This document shows positions 25,083 through 36,179 of a stretch of DNA of 64,000 nt, piece after piece; position 1 is the first letter of the stretch, and every line of letters starts with the position of its first letter. The notes below the pieces were generated by a model that was not told where the DNA came from, did not search any database, and worked only from the letters and a program-made list of their open reading frames with translations. Source of the stretch: Acanthornis magna (Eukaryota; Chordata; Aves; Passeriformes; Acanthizidae); assembly GCA_036785705.1 (NCBI GenBank), contig JAWUZG010000084.1:13963501-14027500 (forward strand). The letters are read 5' to 3'. Position numbers and translations under genes: made by a program.

Positions 25083-28000
25083 GACTTGGGGCAGAGCACA
25101 GCTCCTCAGCTTGCAGGGAAAAGCAGCTCACTGCACTCAGACACCGGTGATCACTGCTAACAGATGGAAGCAATGCCCACACCTGTTTCAAAGTAGAGAC
25201 GAGCTGCCAAAGCAATCAAGCAAGCCAAGCCCTTCAGCTGCACCCCCACAGAGGTCTCCTGGCCCCACACCATAGTTCTGCTTTCACCACCAGCTTTGCA
25301 GCACCAGCAGGAATCACTCTGCAACGCAGTTTTGCAAGCAGACGCCTACAGCAGGAGCAGCCTCCGGTGCGTGGCCTCTTTGCTCATTTTAATACAATTT
25401 CTTGAAATAAAACAAGAACAGCTAAATCACACTCAGCTCAGTTAGCAGGACACTGGCTAACCCAATCCTTCCATTTCAGTCTGCCACTTCCAGCAGTCAG
25501 AGGATATGGAATAGAAGCATTGTTTGAGCCACAAACTAAAGACCAGGGATGCATTTCCAGGGACAATTACCCCTCCTGCCTAGCCTCTCTGGGGATGGAC
25601 TTCTCTGTCCATTCAGCTGTCCCCATGCCAGATCCAGCACCCTGCAAGTCAGCCGTCTTGGGAGATATACAGTCTCTCAAGGACTGGTCTGGTTGGATAT
25701 GCCGCAGGAAGAGCTCACTGGACATCCAGCTGGCATCCATGCCCAAGGCACGAAAGCAGTAAGGGAAGAGATCCCTGTAAAATCCAGACCAAAATCTTGA
25801 AAAACTGTTTCCTTGAACACATAGAAGGCTGACAACTGCCCACTGCCAAAGAGGGGCAGAGACAGCCCCTGCCCCTTCTCAGTCCTGTTTCCTCTGGTCT
25901 GCTGGAGGGAAAAGCTCTGGCTGCCATGAAGCCTCTGCCTGCCATCAGACTGAGTGCTGGCACATAAGAAGGCAAGACAACAACGATTTCCATCTGGAGC
26001 TTTGGATGTTAAAAGCATGGCAAGGGCAATACTGCAGGAAAGAAAACTCCCTGAATTCTCACGAGTCTGTAAAGGGCCAGAAGAGTTGAAGGGATTTATA
26101 GATCAAGGCTGAGAACACAAACACACTTGCTGAGCTCAGTCTACCCCTTGTATTGACACCTGTATGGCGCAATTTTTTCCACAGAAACTGGATTACAGCA
26201 CCCCGCTTTAGGAGGTGACTAATCACATTTTAAACACATCAACTGGAAACAAGTTCAGCCCCTTCATTGGTTAAGGTCTTATGAAGCTTATTGGTTCTCT
26301 CAACTTGATGCTACATATAACCCCTTCCCACTCCAAATTCAACTTCAAATTCCACCTGCTGTACCTCATGGCATCTTTCTCTCACAGCATGGGAGACCTG
26401 AGCAGACTCCAACCAGATGTCTTTACCACACAGAGGTATCAAAGCACAGGCAGTAGGTCACCCCTGCCAATTTACACCATGAGCTCAAGGCAGGCAGAAG
26501 GACAATGTATCAGGCTCTGCTTAGCCTCCAGATATTTAGAGCATCTCCAGGAGGCCAAGTGATGGTCATACCAACCCTTTATCCACGGGAGCCGAGTGGC
26601 AGGTGTCTGCCCACCATAGCTACTGTCAGCCTGGTCAGCTTTGCAGCAAACCTGATGGGAGTAAAGCTGTGGCTCAAAAATACTTCAGTAAAGAAAAAAT
26701 CCAGTGCTAGGCTACCTAGGCTGTGGCAGCAATAAGCTGGCTCATCCATGCACCCAGGCCGCAAGAGCCATCAAACAAATCAATGCCTTGCAGGTCAGAT
26801 ACAGGTTTCCCTGTGAAATTAATGCAGCAAGAGAGGGAAAAAAGCACATAGTGAGGCTTTGAAACACTTTCAGTAACTTTATCTGGTTAGCATCATAAAC
26901 AGCAGCAATAGCACAGGTAACACTTTTTACCCACTTTGTTACCATCAGAGGAATGAACACATTACATCCTTCCTGTTAAGTCCCCCCAGTCATGTATCAA
27001 CACTCTCATGATCACTTTTGACTCACGGAACTCAAGGGGGAGGAAAGAGAGATACTGTAAGAACAAGACACCACAGAGACAATTTTTCAAGAAACTGAAT
27101 TACTAAATAAGCAGGTCATTTTCCACCTGCCCCTTCATCTACCGCGTACTGAAATGTTTGACAAGACACACAATTCATTATCAGTGCAGCTTTGCTCCAC
27201 TCAAGCCCAAATCAGATGTCAGATCTTTAAAAGAAGGAAAGGAGACACTCAAAAATTTTAACTTGAGATGAGAAAACCACACTACTAAACTAAAACTTGT
27301 GCAGTCAGCTATGATGCAAACAGGAGAAACTTTGAAAAAAAAAAAAGCAACTGCAGTAGCTCAGACTGATATTTGTATCCCCCCAACATCCTGCCACAGT
27401 GGTGGTGAGCGGCAGATGTGGCTCTTGCATGCATGACCCTCACTGACTAATGAATAAAACTGAAGGCAAGGGAAGGCAGGAGATTTAAAAACTCAAGACA
27501 ATCTGCTTTTGATCCTGATTTCTGGTGAGTGAATTGGCCCACAGCATGTGTAGGAAGAAGGCAGGCATGCCTGCACAGCTGCTGCAAAGAGAAGTAAGAG
27601 ATGAGGGAGCGGGCTGCAGGCTTAGGATGGCTGTCCCAGCTGCTGCTAGGTCACCAACAAAGCATGCACCTCACTTTGCTCAACGAGCCACTCTCCCCCA
27701 CACCTCTTACAGCAGAGGAAGCACCGGCAAGCTGCTGAATACACCAACAAACAAGCATTTTGAGCAAGCTGGCTTTAATTCTGCTGTCAGGACGCCAGCA
27801 GGGACCCAAGTCCTAACTAAGGAGATCAGAGGTGTACTGATGGACACTCAGGCAAAGCTGAAGTGAAGGGGGCACATGAGAGGTTGAGCATCCCCACCAC
27901 CTGCTTCCTCTTCATGGACCTTCCCCCCCCGCCCTTGGACTGATGACAAGTAATTTCCCACAAGGAAAATCCTTCACTGAGCTCCAAAAGATGAGGAAGT

Positions 28001-31000
28001 GATTTGTTTGCTTGAATTTTGGGGTACCACAGCACTGGGGCTCTCTGGCACCATGAGCACCCTCCCTGCTGGACCCAACCGCTCAGCTGCTGCTTGCGGC
28101 ACCGGAAGCTCCTCTGCAGAAAGCTGAATGGTGCTGGCTCCTGTGTTTGATTTCCAGGATCTAAGCCACAAGGAGAGCTAAAAATAGCCCAATTAACCAT
28201 TAATTTTCAACACAAAACTTGATGATGGTGCTACAAGGGTATTATACAACTGCAAACAGGAAGATGTGATCTGCAAATCAGACTAAGAAAAATCTGAAAT
28301 CAGAAGAAAAAAAAAAAATCAGAAAGAAATCAAACTGAGAAAACAGCCAGCCAGGACAGTAAGCTCAGAATTCAAGCATGGACCACATTGCCAAAAATGT
28401 AGAGAAGCTTGCACTACTTGCAATTGTGGTAGCTGGCTCTGAGGTGCTTGCAAGCTTCCTGGTGTGACACACAGGGTATATAATTTCTGTTCTGCATTGA
28501 TTATACACAGAGTGCTCGTTCTGGCTCTAGCCCATGCAAGCTGTCTCCTGGATCAGCTGGTTGCTTAGCATGGTGGCATCCCGCATGGCAGGAGTTAAGC
28601 AGGAAACTTTTATTCCTGGTAAAACCCATTGCAAAGAAACAGCTACGCTCAGGAGCAAAGGATTTCCTCACATGCATATTTAGCAGCAAATTTTTTATCA
28701 TTGCCCAGTCTTTGCAATGACATGTAGAATTTAAACATCATCTGTGGGTAATAGTGGAGTACATTACTCAGAGCAGTGCACCCGGGAGAACCAGCAAATC
28801 CTCTCCGTTTGAGCCTGAGCGCCAGCTTTACCCTGGAATTACATTTATCTCTCTGGCACTAGGCTCTCATTAATGGAATTACCAGGCAGGCTGCTTCAGA
28901 CTTAACACTTGAGAGAGGAGGGCTGGGATGGCTCCGCTCCAGCCTCAGCCCGCAAAGCCGGCACTGTTTCTCCATCCTCCAGCGAGCTGCCGCCCGAACG
29001 AGCCCGACCCCGTGACGAGAGCCGGGGAAACAAAAGGAACAACCCCGAACTGTCCAGGGCAATCAATATCTTTCTAGGAACATCCAGGCTTCTTGCCAGC
29101 TTTCTTCCAACCCCGATTTAGCTCTTCTGCAGTGCAGAGGGGGATGGCACGCGCAGGATGCGGAGCCGGCAAGCGTGGCTGGCACTCGAGCAGACACTGA
29201 GGGGGGACAATTCTACACCGGTCCCTCTACAAATACCTCACGCTGAGGGTGCCAAAGCAAACCCACAGCTACGGAGAGCACCCATCCACCTCGAAAAGCA
29301 GAGCAAGCACTCCAGTCTGAATACCTGCTTCAGAAATACCCAGTGCTACTTTGAACAGCCAGGTGTATGGGAGCAAACGAGCCGAGATTGCTACCCTCAG
29401 CATGCAACAGTATCTTGCACATTCTAGAAATTTGCCTTCCACCACACAGCCGCTCTTGCACTGCCATGCTGAGCAATCTGCAGCGTGGCATGAACCAGCC
29501 CCTTAAAGTATCACTGCACTACCCAATAAAATGGCCATCTGGGAGGTCCCAGGCTGCTGAAAGCCAAAGGGGATGCAGCAAGCAACTCTAGCGCAAATCT
29601 GCACTGATAGCTCTGCAACTTCAGCATCTGTGGGAGCTGTTCTTTACACAGAGCAGCTGTAGGCTTCTTTAGGTAGTATATGCCCAGTCACCTGCAAGGG
29701 GACTTCTCTAATCTCAGCATGGAGGGAGTATGAAGAAACAGAGATCCACCAAAACCTGAACAGTGCTTGCCCCAGCTATGGAGACTCAGAAGCACAGCTC
29801 TGCCAGAGCAAGTGGAGGGCGGAAAGAGGAAAGCAAGGGCAAAGCTTATTTGCAAAGCACAGACATGTCCTTCCAACAGCCTGAGCTATGGGAGCTGAAC
29901 TACTCTCCCCTGTAATTAAAATGAAGGAGAGGAAAGCACAGGAATTACTCCAGCATGATTGTGAAGGACTGACAAGCTTTAAGTCTCAAAGTCCACCCTA
30001 ACACACATTCTTTGGTGCGATTTTAATTCTGAAGAAAAGAGGTTTTGCTATGGGAAAAGCTGCCATACAACCCTGTTATTAAACCAAACAAGGCACAAAT
30101 GAGGGAGGGCTGTGGCTGGGGTTGATGAAGCAAGGCTGAGGACAGGCCTCTCTTCCCCCTGCCCCTGCATTTGCTCTGCCAGGAGCTCCCAGCACCACAA
30201 CGATTAGGAGGCAGACTGCCCCGTGACAGGAAAAACACATGTAACACCCAGGCGGTGAAACCTCACATCTGAGAGCATCTATGCAAAACACAGCCTGAAA
30301 CATATTTTCCAGCTCCAGAGAGTCAGCTTGATGCTTTGCAAAGCTGAGCTGGTGAAACACTATAGTGTGCGTTGAGGGTGAGATTCGTCAGCAGGAGATA
30401 CTCTCAAGCATCTCACTGTTTTCTTCACATCAGAAACAAGAAAAAAAGAAAAAAAAAAAGAGAAGCCTACAGTAAGATTATGGGGTACTGCAGCTGAGGG
30501 TGATGTAGAAGAGACAGGAGGACATGAGACAAAACAAAATTATACAAGAGCAATGCTCTCCAGCATGGCACCCAGAGGAACAGCCTAGCTAAGAAAACTA
30601 CTTTCTTTTCAAAAAACCCGATAAGGGTAAGGAGCCATCAGAATTATGAGTCAAGCTCCAAGATAAGAAATCATACTGCTGGATGGGTGCGGCTGCCTTC
30701 TTGTTTGGTCGCTGTTGGTTTTTTTTTAAAGATAAACATGTCTTTCAGAACATGCTTGTTGGCCAATCTTCTTTCTGATGAAAAAAACAAAACAAGAAGG
30801 AAGCTCACAACCGTGAAAACGATAAATGAAAGACAGGAGAGTTTCCGAAGAACTCTGAGGTCATGCTTCACCAGCCCTTTAAAGTAAAATGCAACATGTC
30901 AAAAAGAATGAAAGAGGAGTAAATTTAAAATTCCAACTATTTCAGTAAAATATCATTCAGAGAAGATATTAAGCAAACTCTGCAAGAAGCTGACCCCATC

Positions 31001-32149
31001 CACAGAGCCTGAAACCTGTCAAGTAAAATAAATAAGTAATGTTTTACACCTATTTAATTTGTAAAGTTGTTCATATATAGGAGTATTTAATCAGAAATTC
31101 ATAGTCTGGGGGAGGATAGCTCAGCAAATGCATCCAAAAAAAGTAACTTATATATCAGAGGCAGAACTACGGCAAATCCCTTAGGAAGGGTGTAAAATTG
31201 AGCAGAGAATGGTTTTGAATCCAACAGAATGATGGCTTAAACACAGCCAAGATAGAAAAGTACTGCAGAAAAGCAACGTGTAAAGCACCCAGGAACTCCA
31301 TGCAACAAAAGCCACAGCAAGGCCCATCACTCTCACCAAATTCCCTGCTGGCTCAGTGAATTGCAGTGACTTGGTGACCGGGTTCACTGCCTGCAGCCCC
31401 ACCAGCTCAGCCCAGGACTCTGCCGCTCTCCAAACAACAAGGTGTTAAGCAGCCACCACCGAGGTTATACAACAAGGTCATTTTGAAATCCCCTAAGTTC
31501 AGAAGGTATTTTGCACTGGCCATCAATGCTTTTTGGTTTTTGTCTTGTCTTATTCAAGAACATCAGAGGGGGAGAAAAGTGAGTGAGCATAAGGCAAGCC
31601 ATTTACCAGAATGACAGATTTTCACTAAGTCCTGGCTATCACTGCTGCTGAACACAGCTTTAATTAAACATGCCAAGCCCCTCAACAGCTTCGTCTCCCT
31701 CAGCAGAGAAATGGCCCAATGCTTTCACCTGCTGTGCTATGCACCCATTGACTGAGGACATTCCCTTTTCCTGCATCCAAAATGGGGCACCAAAATCCCA
31801 TCTGGTCAATGCAGGTCCCCAGAAGACTCCAGGACACGCCCACACCTGCCATTTCGACAGACACCTGAAGTACCCTGCTCTAGAGCCAGCATCTCCTTCC
31901 TTGTCCAGCAGGGAGATTGTTGCCTTTAACTCTACTCCAGCTGGAGCACAAGAGCAAACGGAACCATTTCTTGAGGGAAAAGACCTCACGAATCACCGCG
32001 GAGCCAGATTTCACTTCTTTGGCTGTTGTTTTCAAAGGAGACATTGCAAAGCAAGGCGGGGAGAACCAACTGCCCGTAGCAGTTTTGCTCATGCAGGCAC
32101 TCGGGCATCCCCAGCTGCCCCAGCCACGAGCAGGGATCCAGCCCGGATG
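25083..32149. other. Non-coding stretch, no gene recognised
   Basis: No exon with supporting splice sites and protein-like content was found. Short A-rich runs are present (near 27337-27347, 28305-28318 and 30440-30462). The sequence becomes GC-richer after about 31900, leading into the CpG island. It may be the first intron of a minus-strand gene or intergenic. Confidence 0.45.
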
Positions 32150-32856
32150 TCCCAGCATGGATGGCAGCAGGAATCTGGGGGCTGCCCGGGCCGCCCAGCC
32201 AGGCCGACTGTCACCCCCAGCCCCCGCGGAGCGCAGGGGGTGGTGCGAGCTCCGTGCCCCGAGGGCCGTGAGGGGCTGCAGGGAAGGCGAAGCCGCCCCG
32301 AACAGTAACACCGGGGTCGTCCGGGCAGCTCCTGCGCCCTTCATCAGCTGGGGGGGGACACTCGATATTTTGCGGGGGGGCTTTTGTTTGGTTGTTTCGT
32401 TCTGTTTTGACCTCAACGCAGCCCCGCCGCGACTCAAACGACCAGCCCAGGCCCCTAGCAGAACCTCTGCCGGGTGCTCAGCCCCTGCTCTGACCCTCCA
32501 CACACACCGCCGCCCCACACGCACAGCCCTTCGCATCCTGCCCCACAATCACACAGCCCGTTGCAGCCCGCACCGTTCCCGTTCCCATTCCCACCCCGTT
32601 GCCGTTCTCGCTCCCGTTCCCATTCCCACTCCCGCCCCGTTCCCGCTCCAGGGCTCACCGCGGGGCGCATCCTCCTCTCGCGGGGCGCATCCTCCCCTCC
32701 CGGCGCGCGCCCAGCCCGGCCCGCCGCCGAGCCCCGGCCGACGCTCTCCCGCGCAGGCGCACTGGAAGACCTGACCAAGAGCGCGCTCCCATCGGCGGCG
32801 CGCGGCGTCTCGCGAGAAGTGAATATGTTTGTTCCGGGAGACGACCGAACGAGGGC
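32150..32856. promoter_or_regulatory. CpG island, possible promoter of a minus-strand gene
   Basis: The segment is dense in C+G and CpG (for example 32690-32830). It contains an NRF1-like palindrome 'cgcgcaggcgca' at about 32752-32763. On the minus strand, a good donor (GCG|GTGAGC) lies at 32659/32658, just after two tandem copies of a 17-bp unit with ATGCGCCCCGCG. This would fit a short first exon of a gene transcribed leftward, but no downstream exons were found. Activity toward the + side could support the adjacent tRNA gene. Calling this a promoter is inference from composition. Confidence 0.5.
32573..32650 (+). repeat. Degenerate hexamer repeat (CCCGTT / CCCATT)
   Basis: Inside the CpG island, a run of about a dozen 6-bp units varies between cccgtt, cccatt, cccact and cgctcc. 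It is a short simple-sequence tract. The minus-strand reading gives a WEWERERERQRGGNGNGNG-like frame that is an artefact of the repeat. Confidence 0.7.
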
Positions 32857-32929
32857 GGGGAATTAGCTCAAATGGTAGAGCGCTCGCTTAGCATGCGAGA
32901 GGTAGCGGGATCGATGCCCGCATTCTCCA
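32857..32929 (+). tRNA. tRNA-Ala (anticodon AGC)
   Basis: A complete 73-nt cloverleaf is visible. The acceptor stem GGGGAAT pairs with ATTCTCC followed by discriminator A. The D arm is GCTC-AAATGGTA-GAGC. The anticodon stem CTCGC/GCGAG encloses the loop TTAGCAT, giving anticodon AGC. The T stem GCGGG/CCCGC encloses ATCGATG, the loop characteristic of vertebrate tRNA-Ala. The A box (TAGCTCAAATGG) and B box (GGATCGATGCC) are intact. There is no intron. A TTTT run at 32936-32939 is a suitable RNA polymerase III terminator. It decodes GCU, and GCC by inosine at the wobble position. The open frame that crosses it is a shadow. Confidence 0.97.
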
Positions 32930-32935
32930 GCTATG

Positions 32936-32939
32936 TTTT
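32936..32939 (+). terminator. Pol III T-run terminator of tRNA-Ala
   Basis: A TTTT tract starts seven bases after the discriminator base, the usual distance for RNA polymerase III termination. Confidence 0.8.
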
Positions 32940-33054
32940 CCTGCCTTCAGTTGTCTGGCATTTCTAGCCGTGTGCTTTTGCAAACCCCAAAGCATTCCTG
33001 GTTTTCCTTTTTAAAATTTCTTATATTCTTATTTGCTACCTTAACATTCCTAAA

Positions 33055-33463
33055 GATCACAGAATCACACAGAATGTGCCGGGTTGGAAGTGCGCCACCA
33101 GGATCATCAAGTCTGACTCTCAGCCCTGCAGAGGACACCACCAGGAGTCACACCATGCGCCTGAGAGCATTGTCCAAACACTTCCTAAGCTCTGTCAGGC
33201 TTGTGCTGTGACCACTTCCCTGGGGAACTTGTTCCAGTGCCCAAACACTCTCTGGGTGAAGAACCTTCTTCCAATATCCAACCTAAATCTCCCCTGACAC
33301 AACTCCAGGCCATTCCCTCAGCTCCTAGCACTGGTTACCACAGAGAAGAGATCAGTGCCTGCCCCTTCTCTTCCCCTCATGAGGAAGTTGCCACTGCAAT
33401 GAGGTCTCCCCCCAGTCTCCTCCATGCTGAGCAGCCCAAGTGATCTCAGCTGCTCCTGGTATG
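33055..33463 (-). mobile_element. CR1-type LINE fragment, antisense
   Basis: The segment opens with 'gatcacagaatcacacagaa', the reverse complement of the CR1 3' end. It continues with typical antisense CR1 phrases: 'ggttggaag', 'cttgttccagtgcccaa', 'gtgaagaaccttcttccaat' and 'cccctgacacaactccaggc'. The match fades after about 33463. It is a 5'-truncated copy of about 400 bp, moderately diverged, with no coding capacity. Confidence 0.9.
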
Positions 33464-34199
33464 GTTACACAGATACATTTGCCTATCCCATGCTTAAGGC
33501 AGGCAGAACGCTCTCTGTGTATTCCCGGCACTGCGAGAGGGTCTTTTGTTTCCTTATTGAACATTGGATGAGGCCACAATGGCGAGCAGCCAGCTCTCTC
33601 TTTCTCATCCCACCCAAGAGCAGGAAAGCCTTTAGAGATTCCTTCTCCAGGGGGCCTCTGGTAGAGCCGAAACACTCGTTTGTCTTCAGTAAATGTAAGG
33701 AATCAAAACACCTCAAGGAGTCATTGATATAGGTGCCATTTAGTAAAAGAAAGGTCAAGACTTTGCTCTGTGAATTTATCCAGGTGCGAAGTCCAGGCAA
33801 ATACTGCTGCTATTCTACTGCAACAAGCCACAAGGAATAACCAAATGCTTCAAAAAAAAAAAAAAAAAGAAGCAGTTTTTAAAAATTTAAGGTGTATCAT
33901 AAAAAACCCAATCCCACAGGATTACACTCAGCTGGTATCTCCATCCCAGCCACAAACTGAATTGAGAATCAATAGGGAAAAACAATTCTGAGCGCTTTCC
34001 TCTGTTATATGCATGAGGAATTGACCTTTCTGGCAAATTTCAATGACAAATGCAATGAAATTCAGCTTTCAAGCTGCTCACAGGCCCCAGCCTACACCTG
34101 AAGAGACTGCAAAACATCCCACCCCCAAACCTTTGCAGTGAATTAATTCCAATAGTCCAAGGAAGAACTGGACTGAAGAGAGGATGTAGTGGCCTTTTT
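33464..34199. other. Non-coding spacer between two CR1 fragments
   Basis: Includes an A17 run at 33852-33868. No gene or recognised repeat was seen. The first 200 bp may be the badly decayed continuation of the antisense CR1. Confidence 0.4.
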
Positions 34200-34608
34200 A
34201 GGGCACAAGTCTTATGGGGAGTGGCTGAGGGAACTGGCGTTGTTCAGCCTGGAGAAAAGGAAGCTCAGGAGAGACCCTATCACTGTCTAAAGCTACCTGA
34301 AAGGAGTTTTAGTGAGGTGAGGGGTTCTCTTCTCACAGGTAACAAGTTACAGGATGAGAGGAAAAGGCCTCAAGTTGTATCATAGGAGGTTTAGATTGGA
34401 TATTTGGAAAAAATTCTTCTCTGAAAGGATGGTCAGACATGGGAACAGGCTACCTGGGTAAGTGTTGGAGTTACCATCCCTGGAAGTGTTCAAAAGGCAT
34501 GTGGATATGGCACTTTTGGTTATGGTTTAGTGATGAACACAGTGGTGCTGGATTAACAGATGGACACAATGATTTTGAGGTATTTTCCAACCTTTGTGTC
34601 TCTAGGAC
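34200..34608 (+). mobile_element. CR1-type LINE 3' fragment, sense
   Basis: Characteristic CR1 3'-region phrases occur in order: 'ggcacaagtcttatggggag', 'ttgttcagcctggagaaaag', 'ctacctgaaaggag', 'aggtttagattggatattt', 'ccatccctggaagtgttcaa' and 'gaggtattttccaacc'. It is a 5'-truncated copy of about 410 bp, in the orientation opposite to the copy at 33.1 kb. Confidence 0.92.
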
Positions 34609-35976
34609 ACAAAGTGATTTTTTTGGCACAAATACCCACCCATGAATTGTCATGGGTACTCTTATGGAGACTAGAGAGAGATGTCTCCACTGGCAGAGGA
34701 CATCTACCATCCTTTTCCACAAAAAGGCAATGGTAACATGCAAACCAAAATCTGAAAAACAGATGATTGTATGATTGTTGGGGTTCTTTTAGCTTCAAGA
34801 TTTCATTCTTGTCTTTTAAGGCTGAGTTAAACACATGCTTCTGAGTCCTGTAGAAACTCATGAAATAACCAGCTGTCCCTACAGTGGTCTTCAAAACTTC
34901 AGCAAAGGATTCAAGTCTTCCTAGGCAGCAGGATTTAACAGGAAAGTGAAATCCATTGAAGTCTCCTATTTCATCAGCTGCTACCCAGCTGGCATGAAGA
35001 GACTGTGTTGTGAAATACATTTGTGTCTCTGGTCTGGTCCTCTCATTTTCCCCTCCAGCTGTAGCCCCATCTCAACCCTCAGCCCCTGTGATATGTTGGT
35101 GACCACGAGCAACTTCGAGATGATGGAGAAAACCAGAGGACCATAAGTCTGGTCAAACTGATGCTGCATCGCCCTCTGCAGACAGGCAGGCAAAGACTGC
35201 CACAGGCTGAGGCAGAAGATGAAAAGCAGGGATGTGAGAAAAATTCCTCTGACAGTACATTTTCTGCGGGTGCATTGGTTGATGAACATATCTGGAAAGC
35301 TCTGTTTTCTTGGGGCTCCATTTTCACTGGACCCACGGTGGAAGACTGTATCCACAGGGATAAATATTACACATATATTGACAGCATTATTTCATTATAA
35401 TGCTCCCCACTTCCCCCAAAACAAAACCACTGCAAAATGGAGAGAACAGCTTTTCTTTTACAAGAACAAGGCAACCACATCAGAACAGCAAGAATTTCCT
35501 CCCTAATGGTTTTCTTGTGGGAATCTATGAGCTGCCACAGTATGGAACATCCATATGTGCGTGTGCACGCATGCAAGTCAGGGTGATTAGTTGCCTGTAT
35601 TTGCTGAAAAACCCAAACCTCGCTCAGCCACCTCACTACCATCTTGCTACCAGCATCTGTTTATTGATCTCCTTTTATTTTCTTTTAGCTCCTGAGGCAC
35701 CAGTTAAGCCACAGTGTCAGGTTCTCCACTCTAGCTCCACAGATATTTTGGTTCCCATTGCTTAATCAGGCCACTGGCTCTTCAGGAATGACCCAAGTTT
35801 TGCATTTCCTCACCCTACAAAGCATACATCAAGTTTGCAAACAAACTCAAGGACAAATGGCTTCCAGCAATGGATCAAGTAGGATATAAACAATGTGGTT
35901 GCACTGTTTTGAAACTCTTTCTGCTCTTTCTCAGAGAGAACATAGATAAATTGCATTCTTTTACTTTCTTAATCTC
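34609..35976. other. Non-coding stretch
   Basis: A 124-codon minus-strand frame (34981-35355) contains a hydrophobic segment (FLTSLLFIFCLSLW), but it has no homologue I recognise and no clear splice structure. Otherwise nothing is supported. Confidence 0.4.
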
Positions 35977-36179
35977 TGTGTTTGGTATCAGGTGTTATTT
36001 AGCTGTGACCAATGGTTTTAGGAGGTGGATTTCTTTTCTGACCAATAGTTGCTAGAATATTAATGGTATAAAAACCCTTCTTGTAAATAAACTTTTCCCT
36101 TTCGCCATATTGACGTCGCCTGCCTGCCTTCTTCTCTCAGCCAGCTCCTGCAGCCTCGGGGAAACTAAGCCACAAAACA
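35977..36179 (+). mobile_element. Short solo LTR, ERVK-like
   Basis: The segment starts TGTGTTTGG and ends CCACAAAACA. It is flanked by AATCTC and AATCAC, a likely 6-bp target-site duplication with one mismatch. A TATA box ('ggtataaaaaccc', about 36065-36077) is followed by AATAAA at 36086-36091, a compact promoter plus poly(A)-signal layout typical of LTRs. Two 'gaccaat' CCAAT-type boxes lie upstream. At about 203 bp it is short, so it may be a fragment or a small LTR family. Confidence 0.6.

Noticed and set aside
31880..32866. Frames of 130-285 codons over the 32-kb CpG island
   Set aside because: Overlap each other on both strands, are biased by base composition and the hexamer repeat, and show no conserved domain.
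32599..32967. 122-codon + strand frame crossing the tRNA gene
   Set aside because: Its second half is simply the tRNA-Ala sequence read as protein.
34981..35355. 124-codon minus-strand frame with a hydrophobic stretch
   Set aside because: Considered as a membrane-protein exon, but two frames are open over the same DNA, no splice sites support it and no family was recognised.
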